50,798 bases of DNA from CG-Epi1 sp964634895 (GTDB lineage Archaea; Thermoplasmatota; Poseidoniia; MGIII; CG-Epi1), in contig CAZWJS010000002.1 of NCBI GenBank assembly GCA_964634895.1, positions 1-50,798 of the forward strand, in the 5' to 3' direction. A program made the position numbers and the translations under genes. The first letter of the stretch is position 1, and each line of letters begins with the position of its first letter. This document shows positions 9,201-15,949 of the stretch, piece by piece. Under the pieces are notes generated by a model that saw only the letters and a program-made list of their open reading frames with translations, made no database searches and was not told the origin of the DNA.

Positions 9201-11110
9201 GTACGGTTTTCAACCTGTTCAATAAGAAGACCTACAGCACCATAATCAAGTATATTTGAATTTATTACTGGTTCCGAGTTAAAAATCCGAATGTGTGTTT
9301 TGAAAAAAGTAATATTATTGTTTGTAAATGTTATCTCACTTCGATCTGTTATTTCCGCCCCTATTTTTGATACTTTTACAAAGAAGATTTTATCACAATT
9401 ATCATGTTTGCAGTTTCCTGTAAATTGGTTTTTAGTAACTATTCCAGTTGCATCTGCAACTATAATTGCCTTTTCTCCTACAGTAACTATATTATTTTCA
9501 ACTTTAATGGTTCCAGTATCCTTAAATTCCAAACCAAAAAGTGAAATTATTGTATTATTAATAATAGTTGGTTCATTAATGTCAGCAACATAAATTCCCG
9601 TATCATTAGAGTCAATATAATTATTGCTGACCACCATTCCTGGATATGTATTAGGAGTTCCATCTAAATTAATACCTATAGATGTATTGTAAATATTATT
9701 ATTTGTTATTATATTATTCGACCCTCCCTTGGCAGTATATGATTTGTATATATTAATCCCAATATTATTGTTTTGAAAAGTATTATTTTCAATAGTAAGG
9801 TTCTCTGGCCTTAAAGTATAAGATCCATAAGTAGTCAATAAAATACCAGCATATCCACCTTGTACGTAATTATCATACACAGATATATGATTCACCATTG
9901 CCTCACCTGTATAAAGCATAATACCTGCTTGCTCAACACCAGTTATGTGATTATTAAATATGGTAACATTAGTAATATCTACTGGAATACTTCCTCCACC
10001 AAATGCTATACAACCACCTGCCGCACCAGCATAATATGTCCACCCACATTCATCAAAAATATTATTATTTATTGTGAAATTTTCTCCTCCAGCTATAATA
10101 CCCTCACTAACGTTTTTGAAAGAGTTATATGCCACTACCGAATTTGTAACATTATTTAACCAAAAACCATAACCATCCACATTAGTTAAAGTGTTATTGA
10201 ACCATCTCGCATTTTCTACATTCCAAGCTGAAAATTGACCGAAATCATCAATATTATAGGAAGTCATATTCAAAAATGTATTATTTTCAATTAAATAATT
10301 ATATCCAGAATCTATAAAAATAGCACCACCATCTCCTTCTTCAATAAAATTATTCCTAATTGTTCCATTGTTCCCGTAATAGTCTACAAACCAAGCACCA
10401 TAATTTGTACCATAAGAATTATTATATGCATAATTATTTTCAAATATTAGATTATCACCAGTAGCATATGCCATAGTTCCACAATAATAAAATGAATTAT
10501 TCTTGACAATAACATTATCTCCATTAGTTGTAACTGCAAAAAGGTGATGGAATACTGAGTTACTTAATTCAACAGTCTGATCATCACCCCAACCCCAAAA
10601 TTCTAAAGCTGTGTTATAAGGATCTGAAACATTCCAATTCATGGATGAAATATTAGAAACATCATGATTTGTATTAGGATTATCATCCATATCAGTTATA
10701 ATTAATTTAGAGCCGGCAGATAATTTCATCCCCTGGAAACCACTTCCTCCGTATACATGTTCAGGAGCATTAATAGTTAAATTGGTGCCTTTAATAGTGA
10801 CAACTGAATTAATGTCTATTAAATTTGAATTTGTAGTAGTATTGTGAATAACCGTAGATCTAATCCAATTTGTTTGTTGTTCAAGTATAATTTTCCCAGT
10901 AGCTGTTAAAGTGACGTTCGTCAATGTAAAACTTCCTTCTTGAACTTCTATATCATTAACAGAGATCTCATCGTTCCAGCAATTTGTGTGTTGTGTTATT
11001 AACCAATTCTGCCCCTCTATAGGTTGATTCCCTGTACAAGTGGCTGATGCATCATTTCCTATAAGCACCACTAATGGCAAAAGAATTAGGATGAACAACC
11101 TCAATTTCAT
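6254..11110 (-). CDS. giant surface protein: parallel beta-helix ectodomain, Ig-like domains, TM, longin/roadblock-like cytoplasmic domain
   Basis: This 1618-aa protein has a signal peptide (1-23). A long parallel beta-helix follows at about 50-720, rich in N-x-x-x-N-N-x-I/F coils of the PbH1/NosD type, as in pectate-lyase-like and carbohydrate-binding proteins. Beta-sandwich modules of the Ig/fibronectin type cover about 790-1300 (repeated YxFKxxxxDxxGNxE elements). One TM helix lies at about 1322-1345. The C-terminal part should therefore be cytoplasmic. It contains, at about 1370-1463, a segment of the form LYLIYQDGRLLEYV...D-x-D-I-x-x-GMLTAI-x-D-F, which resembles longin/roadblock-like small domains, followed by a beta-rich end (about 1510-1618). 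Ligand and enzymatic activity are unknown. Asn content is high and codon use AT-rich. The longin/roadblock assignment comes from pattern only. Confidence 0.85.
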   Translation of the reverse strand: MKLRLFILILLPLVVLIGNDASATCTGNQPIEGQNWLITQHTNCWNDEISVNDIEVQEGSFTLTNVTLTATGKIILEQQTNWIRSTVIHNTTTNSNLIDINSVVTIKGTNLTINAPEHVYGGSGFQGMKLSAGSKLIITDMDDNPNTNHDVSNISSMNWNVSDPYNTALEFWGWGDDQTVELSNSVFHHLFAVTTNGDNVIVKNNSFYYCGTMAYATGDNLIFENNYAYNNSYGTNYGAWFVDYYGNNGTIRNNFIEEGDGGAIFIDSGYNYLIENNTFLNMTSYNIDDFGQFSAWNVENARWFNNTLTNVDGYGFWLNNVTNSVVAYNSFKNVSEGIIAGGENFTINNNIFDECGWTYYAGAAGGCIAFGGGSIPVDITNVTIFNNHITGVEQAGIMLYTGEAMVNHISVYDNYVQGGYAGILLTTYGSYTLRPENLTIENNTFQNNNIGINIYKSYTAKGGSNNIITNNNIYNTSIGINLDGTPNTYPGMVVSNNYIDSNDTGIYVADINEPTIINNTIISLFGLEFKDTGTIKVENNIVTVGEKAIIVADATGIVTKNQFTGNCKHDNCDKIFFVKVSKIGAEITDRSEITFTNNNITFFKTHIRIFNSEPVINSNILDYGAVGLLIEQVENRTFSHNLITNNSYSIQILDSNEIIIQMNNLSNFDVGIYSVNSSSNILTNYYEQGVICLEFIDSSYVVNNYDNFDCTSAFIFERYNIKVQIVTDDGSPSPNHQFYYQNYVNIEKIYSNTMDNGFSKYLLLTTLKVDNSGLNINFNNYSFGYYHNDILNLIDIELNRNQTIVAYLDVIAPTTFLYCDSPLIKTKQIPINLNIVDGQSDFMSYDIYYLKNDGENFAEWTLLGTFNESIVYFDGQDSTKYRFKSISRDIYGNVETKTGYDYEVNVDTTKPDSYFEELTEDYYFSSQNEIYLSWSSSHSDVSEYSITVEYTNFTNAFLNPTTVVWTENASYNFNEKSSIIFNMNDMGHYGFKIIAKDNAGNIEVKESYDFMVNYDPSSDTLSLLEIPSKWGDENLTITYQTNDLNLEFDIFIALESVDKPAHSLAWYYYSHESEEGTISLTGLQDSMRYYLVIKSLDLAGNIENPLDTTRIYSGNDTFDQFIDLEYIPLTKIDNNFIVKIDQDSDGVYEYQLKQGNNESRLQDDEFFLDVDNKRVIFGGIKSGGFVPVLGENNIQIIYSGVHEVFEVYTAAPPIARDLAITHTNTSNVVISFVVEENLALCKVQRTTDKSKGWFNENIIEPCESGAHEYIEDNLDSDKTYYYRIWTEDEFKHSSISGEKTIVMEEVVKFYETNEKTSTSQFGMEGILPIMLGVGIILLSAGGFLLYKSKNQEIDDNIQLIESKPIAKYKIEQLYLIYQDGRLLEYVGTGEAQTDTDIMSGMLTAINDFVQDSFQSTGDLGAIDYGDNTVILQRGTNCYLAAVVYGEVDKYLRSKLANLVRSFEGQNPNLKDWNGDVEQILGGKLSLEPLIQETIAANREMVDNYLSEKEIVVNTIVERQTNLIKLKINISNYSSEVIENCSLCPIFNSAMLAISNIKPDISYSFSENAFFIGDLGTFNEISFDLELIIRAGNPTDMELDLIHTHKGRELRSNNKIGLT

Positions 11111-11192
11111 GTTATATCATTAGCAAGAGGTAAATAAATGTAACCAATTCACAGACACAGCACATTCAAGATTAGGTATATGATTGAAGTAT

Positions 11193-11203
11193 AATTTTAA
11201 ATT
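11193..11203 (+). promoter_or_regulatory. TATA-like box of srp54
   Basis: AATTTTAAATT is centred about 28 nt upstream of the srp54 ATG (11227), placing transcription start at or within a few bases of the start codon. No Shine-Dalgarno sequence is present, consistent with a leaderless mRNA. Confidence 0.45.
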
Positions 11204-11226
11204 AAACTGTTTGTAAAGCAAATTAG

Positions 11227-12561
11227 ATGGTTCTTGAGAAGTTAGGGGATGCACTGAGGGAGACTCTTAGGAAAATAGCCGGAGCTAGTCACATCTCTCC
11301 TGAATTAATTAAGGAGCTTGTGAGAGATATTCAAAGGGCCTTGCTACAATCTGATGTTAATGTAAAATTGGCTTTGGATCTGAGCAAAAAAATCGAAACT
11401 AGAGCTATTGATGAGAAACCACCTGCAGGTATGACTGGGAGAGAACATGTAGTTCGTATTGTTCATCAAGAATTGGTTATGGCTTTAGGAGAATCTAGAG
11501 ATTTTAAACTAGGTCCTCAAAAAATCATGATGGTTGGATTATATGGCCAAGGGAAGACTACTACTACTGGTAAATTAGCTAAATATTTAAAGAGAAAAGG
11601 ATTAAGTTTAGGATTGATTGCGGCTGATGTGCATAGACCTGCTGCATATGACCAATTAGCACAAATTGGTGAACAAATTAAAGTTCCTGTATTTGGAGAC
11701 TCAAAAAATACTGATGCTACTGCTGTTGTTTCTGAGGGGCTAAAAGAATTTCAAGATTTAGATGTTATAATTGTTGACACAGCAGGCCGCCATGCATTAG
11801 ATGATGATTTAATAGAAGAAATGAAATCAGTTTCAAACACTGCAGACCCAGATGAAATCTTCTTAGTTATGGATGCAACTGTTGGCCAACAAGCGGGACC
11901 ACAAGCTCAGGCATTCCACAATGCAGTAGGTGTAACTGGTGTTATCCTTACAAAATTGGATGGTTCGGCAAAAGGTGGTGGAGCTTTATCTGCAGTTGCT
12001 GTAACCAAAGCACCCATAATTTTTGTTGGTACTGGCGAAAGTTTAGATAGTCTAGAAAAATTGGACCCAGATAGATTTATTTCTAGATTGCTAGGAATGG
12101 GTGATCTTCAGAGTTTATTAGAAAGAGCTGAAGAAGTAATGGATGCCGAAACAGCAGAAGATGCAGCTAAGAAAATGTTGTCCGGCAAGTTTACCTTGAT
12201 AGATATGAGGGAACAGATGGAGGCACTAACAAAGATGGGACCTTTAGGAAAAGTCATGGAAATGGTACCCGGAATGTCAGGTATGATGAAAAAAGGTCAA
12301 GTCGAAGAAACCCAAAAACGTTTGGAAAAATTCAAAATTTTAATGAACTCTATGACCAAAGAGGAATTAGAGAATCCTAAATTAATTAAACGATCTAGAA
12401 TTAATCGTATTGCTATGGGGTCCGGTTCAGATCCACAAGAAATAAGAGACTTACTAAAACAATATAATCAAAGCAGGAAGATGATGGCTAATATTGGTGG
12501 CAACAGGAGAATGCAACAAAGAATGATGAAACAATTTGGCAAAGGAGATATTAAACTGTAG
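11227..12561 (+). CDS. srp54: signal recognition particle GTPase SRP54
   Basis: SRP54 binds signal sequences on ribosomes together with 7S RNA (and SRP19) and docks with FtsY to deliver membrane and secreted proteins. The 444-aa protein has the standard N-G-M layout: a helical N domain (1-90), the SRP-type GTPase domain with P-loop GLYGQGKTTTT (about 103-113), DTAGR (about 184) and TKLDGSAKGGG (about 240-250), then a methionine-rich M domain (about 290-444) ending in a Met/Arg-rich helix. All GTPase motifs are intact and the length is normal. It leads a plus-strand cluster with the DUF5611-like gene and the AK6 kinase. The large number of exported proteins here are plausible clients. Confidence 0.97.
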   Translation: MVLEKLGDALRETLRKIAGASHISPELIKELVRDIQRALLQSDVNVKLALDLSKKIETRAIDEKPPAGMTGREHVVRIVHQELVMALGESRDFKLGPQKIMMVGLYGQGKTTTTGKLAKYLKRKGLSLGLIAADVHRPAAYDQLAQIGEQIKVPVFGDSKNTDATAVVSEGLKEFQDLDVIIVDTAGRHALDDDLIEEMKSVSNTADPDEIFLVMDATVGQQAGPQAQAFHNAVGVTGVILTKLDGSAKGGGALSAVAVTKAPIIFVGTGESLDSLEKLDPDRFISRLLGMGDLQSLLERAEEVMDAETAEDAAKKMLSGKFTLIDMREQMEALTKMGPLGKVMEMVPGMSGMMKKGQVEETQKRLEKFKILMNSMTKEELENPKLIKRSRINRIAMGSGSDPQEIRDLLKQYNQSRKMMANIGGNRRMQQRMMKQFGKGDIKL

Positions 12562-12599
12562 CCCCAAAATACAAATACAGTTACTTAGAATGTTAAACT

Positions 12600-13112
12600 A
12601 TGCAGAGCTTTGAAGTAAAAAGAGGACACGGAAAAACACTTGAAGATGGCGGTTTAAAATCTTTAATGGAAGAACAATTTGGGGAGATAGGAGAAGACGG
12701 TAATTTATTCTCTGCCTCCTTTAAGGCGTTGAAAAAAATTGATGTGGAATTTGTTTCTATAACTGAAATACGTGTAAAAACTGAAACAGATATTGAAGCA
12801 AGTCCAGAGGATTCTTTAGAGGCTCATCAAGCTTACAATAGATTCATGGAAGCTGCTACAGCATTTAACGCGAAACAACGTATTGATAGAGCTAAAGCAA
12901 AAGCAAAGAAAGAAGCAAAGGCAGCTGCAGAGAAAGAAATGGCAGCTGAAAAGGCTGCTGTGGAATCTACTGAAGAACCGGCAGAAGAAGAAAATAATGA
13001 AGAAGAAAATAATGAAGAAGAATCTGATGCTTCAGAGGAAGAACCTGCTGAAGATACCGAAGAAGAAAATAGTGAAGAAGAATCTGATGATACAGAAGAA
13101 GAGACTTCGTAA
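12600..13112 (+). CDS. DUF5611-like archaeal protein with acidic C-terminal tail
   Basis: This 170-aa cytoplasmic protein has an N-terminal domain of about 105 residues starting MQSFEVKRGHGK and containing FGEIGEDG and a KKIDVEF strand, then a basic Ala/Lys helix. This pattern resembles the small euryarchaeal family DUF5611 (remembered, not searched), whose function is not known to me. Residues from about 120 to the end are an Asp/Glu/Ser low-complexity tail that should be disordered. Its TAA overlaps the ATG of the kinase gene (TAATG), so the two are translationally coupled. It lies 38 nt after srp54, probably in the same transcript. Confidence 0.7.
   Translation: MQSFEVKRGHGKTLEDGGLKSLMEEQFGEIGEDGNLFSASFKALKKIDVEFVSITEIRVKTETDIEASPEDSLEAHQAYNRFMEAATAFNAKQRIDRAKAKAKKEAKAAAEKEMAAEKAAVESTEEPAEEENNEEENNEEESDASEEEPAEDTEEENSEEESDDTEEETS
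12984..13098 (+). repeat. GAAGAAGAAAATAATGAA-type degenerate tandem repeat (acidic tail)
   Basis: Short purine-rich units (GAAGAAGAAAATAAT and variants ending GAATCTGAT) repeat imperfectly and encode the EEENNEEE/EESD tail. The repeat creates spurious ORFs in other frames but is coding only in the frame of the DUF5611-like gene. Confidence 0.7.
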
Positions 13113-13624
13113 TGCTAAGGTGTGCCCTAACAGGGACGCCAGGAACAGGAAAAACCTCAATCTCCAAACTTTTAGATACTGATGTTGTGCATTTATCTGA
13201 TTTTTATGAATCATCATCCAATGAAAGGACAGATGAAGGAGAATGGCTCATCGACTTGAATTTATTAGATGAGAATATTCAAGCTTTATCTAAGAAAGAA
13301 GGCGTTTTTGAAGGGCATACATCTCATTTTCTAAGAGATATGGATCAAGTTATAATATTGCGATGTGATCCTATAAAATTAAAGCAACGTCTTGAACAAA
13401 GAGATTATTCTAAAGAAAAGTTAATGGAAAATGTGGAAGCTGAAGCCTTGAATATAATCTACACGGAGGCCTTAGATTATACCGTTAAAGAAAAAATATT
13501 CCAGGTAGATACAACTAACAGGACTGCTGAAGAAAGTGCTAAAATAATTAAAGATTTTATGGCCGGCAATGTTAAATTAGAGGAAACTTTTGACTATTCA
13601 GAAAGAATAATGGAATGGTATTAA
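13112..13624 (+). CDS. AK6/Fap7-type adenylate kinase
   Basis: A P-loop NMP kinase of 170 aa. It has Walker A GTPGTGKTS at residues 8-16, a short lid region near RLEQRDY, and the compact length typical of archaeal AK6 (Fap7/hCINAP) proteins. These act as adenylate kinases and in ribosome assembly through uS11. The N-terminal MLRCALTGTPGTGKT and the segment EGHTSHFL match the family pattern. The start overlaps the preceding stop (TAATG), and its own stop overlaps the next ATG in the same way, giving a tightly coupled three-gene run. Assignment to this subfamily rather than a generic adenylate kinase rests on length and motif order. Confidence 0.85.
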   Translation: MLRCALTGTPGTGKTSISKLLDTDVVHLSDFYESSSNERTDEGEWLIDLNLLDENIQALSKKEGVFEGHTSHFLRDMDQVIILRCDPIKLKQRLEQRDYSKEKLMENVEAEALNIIYTEALDYTVKEKIFQVDTTNRTAEESAKIIKDFMAGNVKLEETFDYSERIMEWY

Positions 13625-14226
13625 TGGTAGCTGACGATTATCGAGAGTTTGGAACTAAAATTCTGATGCCTCTTGCACGCAATATGCCTCTGAATCCGAT
13701 GGGAATCAGTATGCTTTCTTTGGTGACTGCACTTACTGCCGGATATTCTTTCTACATAGCTGATTTAGAAAATAAAGAATGGCTCTTGTTAGGAGCTTTA
13801 ATGGTTTTTCTTACTGCCGTTTTAGATGCACTTGATGGTATTGTTGCTCGAATAAGAGAAATGTCAAGCAGAAGAGGAGATCTTGTTGATCATACATTAG
13901 ACCGTGTTGCAGACATAATTATGCTAGGAGGAGTAGCACTAGGTCCTCTTGTAGATACAACAATTGGTTTTGCAGCTATTATTGGAGTTTTAATGTTATC
14001 ATATATGGGGACTCAGGCACAAGCAATTGGTGCTGGTAGAGATTACGCTGGCCTTCTAGGAAGAGCTGATAGACTTGTAGTTATGGCTATGATTCCAGTT
14101 ATACAATATTTCATTGATGAAATACAGGGAATAAATTGGATGACACTGATGTGTTATGTTTTTGGTATAGTCTGCACCTTATCAGCCGCTTATCGCTTTA
14201 GCAGAATCTGGGCTGAACTAGAATAG
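13624..14226 (+). CDS. CDP-alcohol phosphatidyltransferase (archaetidylinositol phosphate synthase-like)
   Basis: A membrane enzyme that transfers an activated lipid headgroup, here presumably CDP-archaeol onto an inositol phosphate or glycerol phosphate. The diagnostic motif D-x2-D-G-x2-A-R-x8-G-x3-D-x3-D is complete: DALDGIVAR followed by RRGDLVDHTLDR (about residues 60-90). About six hydrophobic helices span the 200 residues. I chose the ATG at 13624 because it forms the same TAATG overlap seen at the previous junction. An upstream in-frame ATG at 13615 would add three residues. Archaeal AIP synthases often neighbour AK6-type kinases (from memory). The exact acceptor cannot be read from the sequence. 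Confidence 0.9.
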   Translation: MVADDYREFGTKILMPLARNMPLNPMGISMLSLVTALTAGYSFYIADLENKEWLLLGALMVFLTAVLDALDGIVARIREMSSRRGDLVDHTLDRVADIIMLGGVALGPLVDTTIGFAAIIGVLMLSYMGTQAQAIGAGRDYAGLLGRADRLVVMAMIPVIQYFIDEIQGINWMTLMCYVFGIVCTLSAAYRFSRIWAELE

Positions 14227-14228
14227 TA

Positions 14229-14537
14229 TCAATATCCGAAATTATCTTTTGGTATATTCTCATCTTCAGGTATCTCTGTTAATTCAAACTCAACACCCCC
14301 TATTTTGGAAGCCATGAAATTGTAGAATACAGCAAATACAGCTACCATCATGTAAATCATTCCAGTCAACCACAATGGAGAAAAAATAAAGATAATTCCA
14401 ATAAGCAGTAGTTCACTTAACCCAGTTGACAGGAAAATGAGACCCATTAAAACGTAAATCAGACTTATTGGTATATACAAAACTGCTATAAATCTAGCAT
14501 TTTGAAGAATAGAAATCTCTGTTATTTGCATTTTCAT
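14229..14537 (-). CDS. small predicted membrane protein
   Basis: A 102-aa protein with a hydrophobic core making two to three transmembrane helices (about residues 15-80). It ends in an acidic tail (LTEIPEDENIPKDNFGY) that is likely cytoplasmic. No family is recognised. It converges on the CDP-alcohol transferase gene with a 2-nt gap. An AAGGTGA ribosome-binding site 5-6 nt upstream supports the ATG at 14537; a second ATG lies two codons later. It is among the few genes here with a clear Shine-Dalgarno sequence. Confidence 0.65.
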   Translation of the reverse strand: MKMQITEISILQNARFIAVLYIPISLIYVLMGLIFLSTGLSELLLIGIIFIFSPLWLTGMIYMMVAVFAVFYNFMASKIGGVEFELTEIPEDENIPKDNFGY

Positions 14538-14542
14538 TTATA

Positions 14543-14549
14543 TCACCTT
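14543..14549 (-). promoter_or_regulatory. Shine-Dalgarno site of the small membrane protein
   Basis: AAGGTGA on the minus strand lies 5 nt before the ATG at 14537. It is notable because most genes in the window lack such a site and appear leaderless. Confidence 0.5.
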
Positions 14550-14593
14550 AGCTCCAAATTTCTTGATTTCGCTCATAAACTTACAAACATATT

Positions 14594-14606
14594 CAAAATA
14601 AAAACT
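14594..14606 (-). terminator. T-rich terminator after tRNA-Trp
   Basis: On the minus strand the sequence reads AAGTTTTTATTTTG, starting 9-12 nt after the encoded CCA. Archaeal RNA polymerase terminates at such U-tracts without needing a hairpin. Confidence 0.5.
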
Positions 14607-14614
14607 TATGGGGT

Positions 14615-14786
14615 TGGTGGGAGCACTGGGATTTGAACCCAGATCGGCGGGTCTCACCTATCGAGCCGGAGCCCATAGTTTGCACAGGTCATAGCTCCAA
14701 TCATTCATCACGACATCAGCAGACCCTGTAGCAATCATTCCTGTATAATTGGAGCCCGCAATGCTGCCAGGTTACACCATGCTCCC
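14615..14786 (-). tRNA. trnW: tRNA-Trp (CCA anticodon) with a 96-nt intron and encoded 3' CCA
   Basis: Read on the minus strand, GGGAGCA (14786-14780) pairs with TGCTCCC (14625-14619). The discriminator is A and CCA is encoded at 14617-14615. The T arm is CTGGG/TTCAAAT/CCCAG. The anticodon stem GCGGG (14759-14755) pairs with CCCGC (14651-14647). The loop is C-U-C-C-A-A, giving anticodon CCA for Trp, then an intron of 96 nt (14748-14653) at the canonical 37/38 position, and A38. The splice sites fit a bulge-helix-bulge: 3-nt bulges AA^U and AG^A separated by CUCC/GGUG, with one U-U mismatch. The D stem contains G-U pairs at its ends. The intron carries box C/D guide elements, listed separately. 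Confidence 0.93.
14653..14748 (-). ncRNA. tRNA-Trp intron with box C/D guide sRNA elements
   Basis: On the minus strand the intron contains box C-like ATGATTG (14738-14732), D' CTGA (14719-14716), C' GTGATGA (14711-14705) and a D-like ATGA (14692-14689). The guide before D, ATTGGAGC, pairs with GCUCCAAU of the anticodon loop and first intron base. Its fifth base upstream of D faces C34. The guide before D', GGGUCT, pairs with AGACCC across the 3' splice site, and its fifth base upstream of D' faces C39. Euryarchaeal tRNA-Trp introns are known to guide methylation at positions 34 and 39. Boxes C and D are degenerate but keep the UGAU and UGA cores of the K-turn. Confidence 0.8.
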
Positions 14787-14809
14787 AACATTTGCTTAGG
14801 AGAACACTA

Positions 14810-14819
14810 CAATAAAAAG
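14810..14819 (-). promoter_or_regulatory. TATA-like box of tRNA-Trp
   Basis: CTTTTTATTG on the minus strand is centred about 28 nt before the first base of the tRNA, a suitable archaeal TATA position. Confidence 0.45.
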
Positions 14820-14865
14820 TCTGTGATGATAAAGTTAATAACTTGTGTTTTATCCACTAAACATA

Positions 14866-15303
14866 ATGAGTGAAGAAGAAGATTCAGAAAAACCAATTTT
14901 GAATCCACATACTCCTGCACCTCCTTCAGAAAAAATATGGATGCCAGTTTACCAAGATGAAGATGGTAAACTTGCAAAGCATGATTGGTGCCTTGACACG
15001 GGAATAATTAAGAATCTTAGTGGTGAAGAAGCAAAACCTAAGGGATTTTACATACTCGTACTAAATAAAATGAAATATATTCTCCAAGGTGAATTGGGAC
15101 GTGCCAAAAGCGCACCAAAATTACCTGAATCTCAAATAAAATTAATTCTTAGTGATTTAGACCAAATTGATGGTTTCTATGATAAATGGTGGAGAACTGA
15201 ATCTTCACAGTTAGAATATTTCATTAAAGCTGTCCAAAATAGAAGACCGGATCTTTCACAAAGATTTATAGTAGATGCGGTTACGAGGACATTAAGTGGT
15301 TAG
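14866..15303 (+). CDS. conserved-looking soluble protein of unknown function
   Basis: About 145 aa starting MSEEEDSEKP. It has a short acidic/proline-rich lead, then a compact domain with KIWMPVYQDEDGK, HDWCLDTG and FYILVLNKMKY, and ends in a helical region. There is no signal peptide or membrane helix. I do not recognise the family. A GTG 21 nt upstream is in frame, but the ATG at 14866 is preferred. The 3' end overlaps rpe by 8 nt, so translation of rpe is likely coupled to it. Function cannot be inferred beyond co-transcription with a carbohydrate enzyme. Confidence 0.7.
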   Translation: MSEEEDSEKPILNPHTPAPPSEKIWMPVYQDEDGKLAKHDWCLDTGIIKNLSGEEAKPKGFYILVLNKMKYILQGELGRAKSAPKLPESQIKLILSDLDQIDGFYDKWWRTESSQLEYFIKAVQNRRPDLSQRFIVDAVTRTLSG

Positions 15304-15919
15304 TATTGCACCTTCAATGCTCGGAGCCGATTTTGGCGAGATGCGTAAGGCAGCAGAAATGGTGGCTTCTCATTCATCCTACCTACACATGGATGTGATG
15401 GATGGTCACTTTGTACCAAATCTCACTATGGGTCCTGACTTAGTTAAATCCCTAAAGGGAATAGCGCCTTTAGATGTTCACTTAATGGTTACAGATCCCT
15501 CAGATTTCATAAATGATTTTACAGAAGCTGGAGCAGAAATTATTTCTATACATGTAGAGGCAAATAATCCAGATAAGGCTCTAAAGTTGATAAAAGAAAA
15601 AGGACTCAAAGCTGGTATTGCCCTTAATCCCTCCACACCTGAGGATTCAATAGAACCTTTTGTAGAAGAAGCTGACATTATACTAGTGATGTCGGTAGAA
15701 CCTGGTTATTGTGGACAATCATTTCATAAAAAGGCTATTGATAGAGTCAAGAATTATAAGGAAAAATATCCCGATAAGATTATAGAAGTTGATGGCGGTG
15801 TTGGACCTGAAAATTCAAGAGTTCTAAGGGAAGCTGGCGCTGATATTTTAGTTGCAGGGAGTGCTATTTTTGGTTCAGAAAATCCTATTGAAACTATCAA
15901 CTTAATGATTCAGGGTTAA
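15296..15919 (+). CDS. rpe: ribulose-phosphate 3-epimerase
   Basis: A TIM-barrel enzyme that interconverts ribulose 5-phosphate and xylulose 5-phosphate. The 207-aa sequence carries all family hallmarks: SIAPSMLGADF at the N-terminus, HMDVMDGHFVPN with metal and catalytic residues (about 32-43), DVHLMVTDP, MSVEPGYCGQSF (the flexible-loop motif) and EVDGGV with the second catalytic Asp (about 160), then the phosphate-binding GSAIFG. The start is a GTG overlapping the previous gene by 8 nt. The enzyme is uncommon in euryarchaea that make pentoses by the ribulose monophosphate route, so it hints at a non-oxidative pentose phosphate pathway here. Confidence 0.95.
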   Translation: MVSIAPSMLGADFGEMRKAAEMVASHSSYLHMDVMDGHFVPNLTMGPDLVKSLKGIAPLDVHLMVTDPSDFINDFTEAGAEIISIHVEANNPDKALKLIKEKGLKAGIALNPSTPEDSIEPFVEEADIILVMSVEPGYCGQSFHKKAIDRVKNYKEKYPDKIIEVDGGVGPENSRVLREAGADILVAGSAIFGSENPIETINLMIQG

Positions 15920-15920
15920 A

Positions 15921-15928
15921 CTTATTAA
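15921..15928 (+). promoter_or_regulatory. TATA-like box of the thioredoxin/Ig protein gene
   Basis: CTTATTAA is centred about 25 nt upstream of the GTG at 15950. This spacing supports the GTG as a leaderless start codon directly at the signal peptide MRKLQY. Confidence 0.45.
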
Positions 15929-15949
15929 TTACAGAGCTATCAAAATCTT

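Noticed and set aside
12883..13182. Basic ORF (lysine-rich) in another frame of the acidic tail
   Set aside because: It arises from the GAA-rich repeat. The other frame overlaps two genes with clear starts and families.
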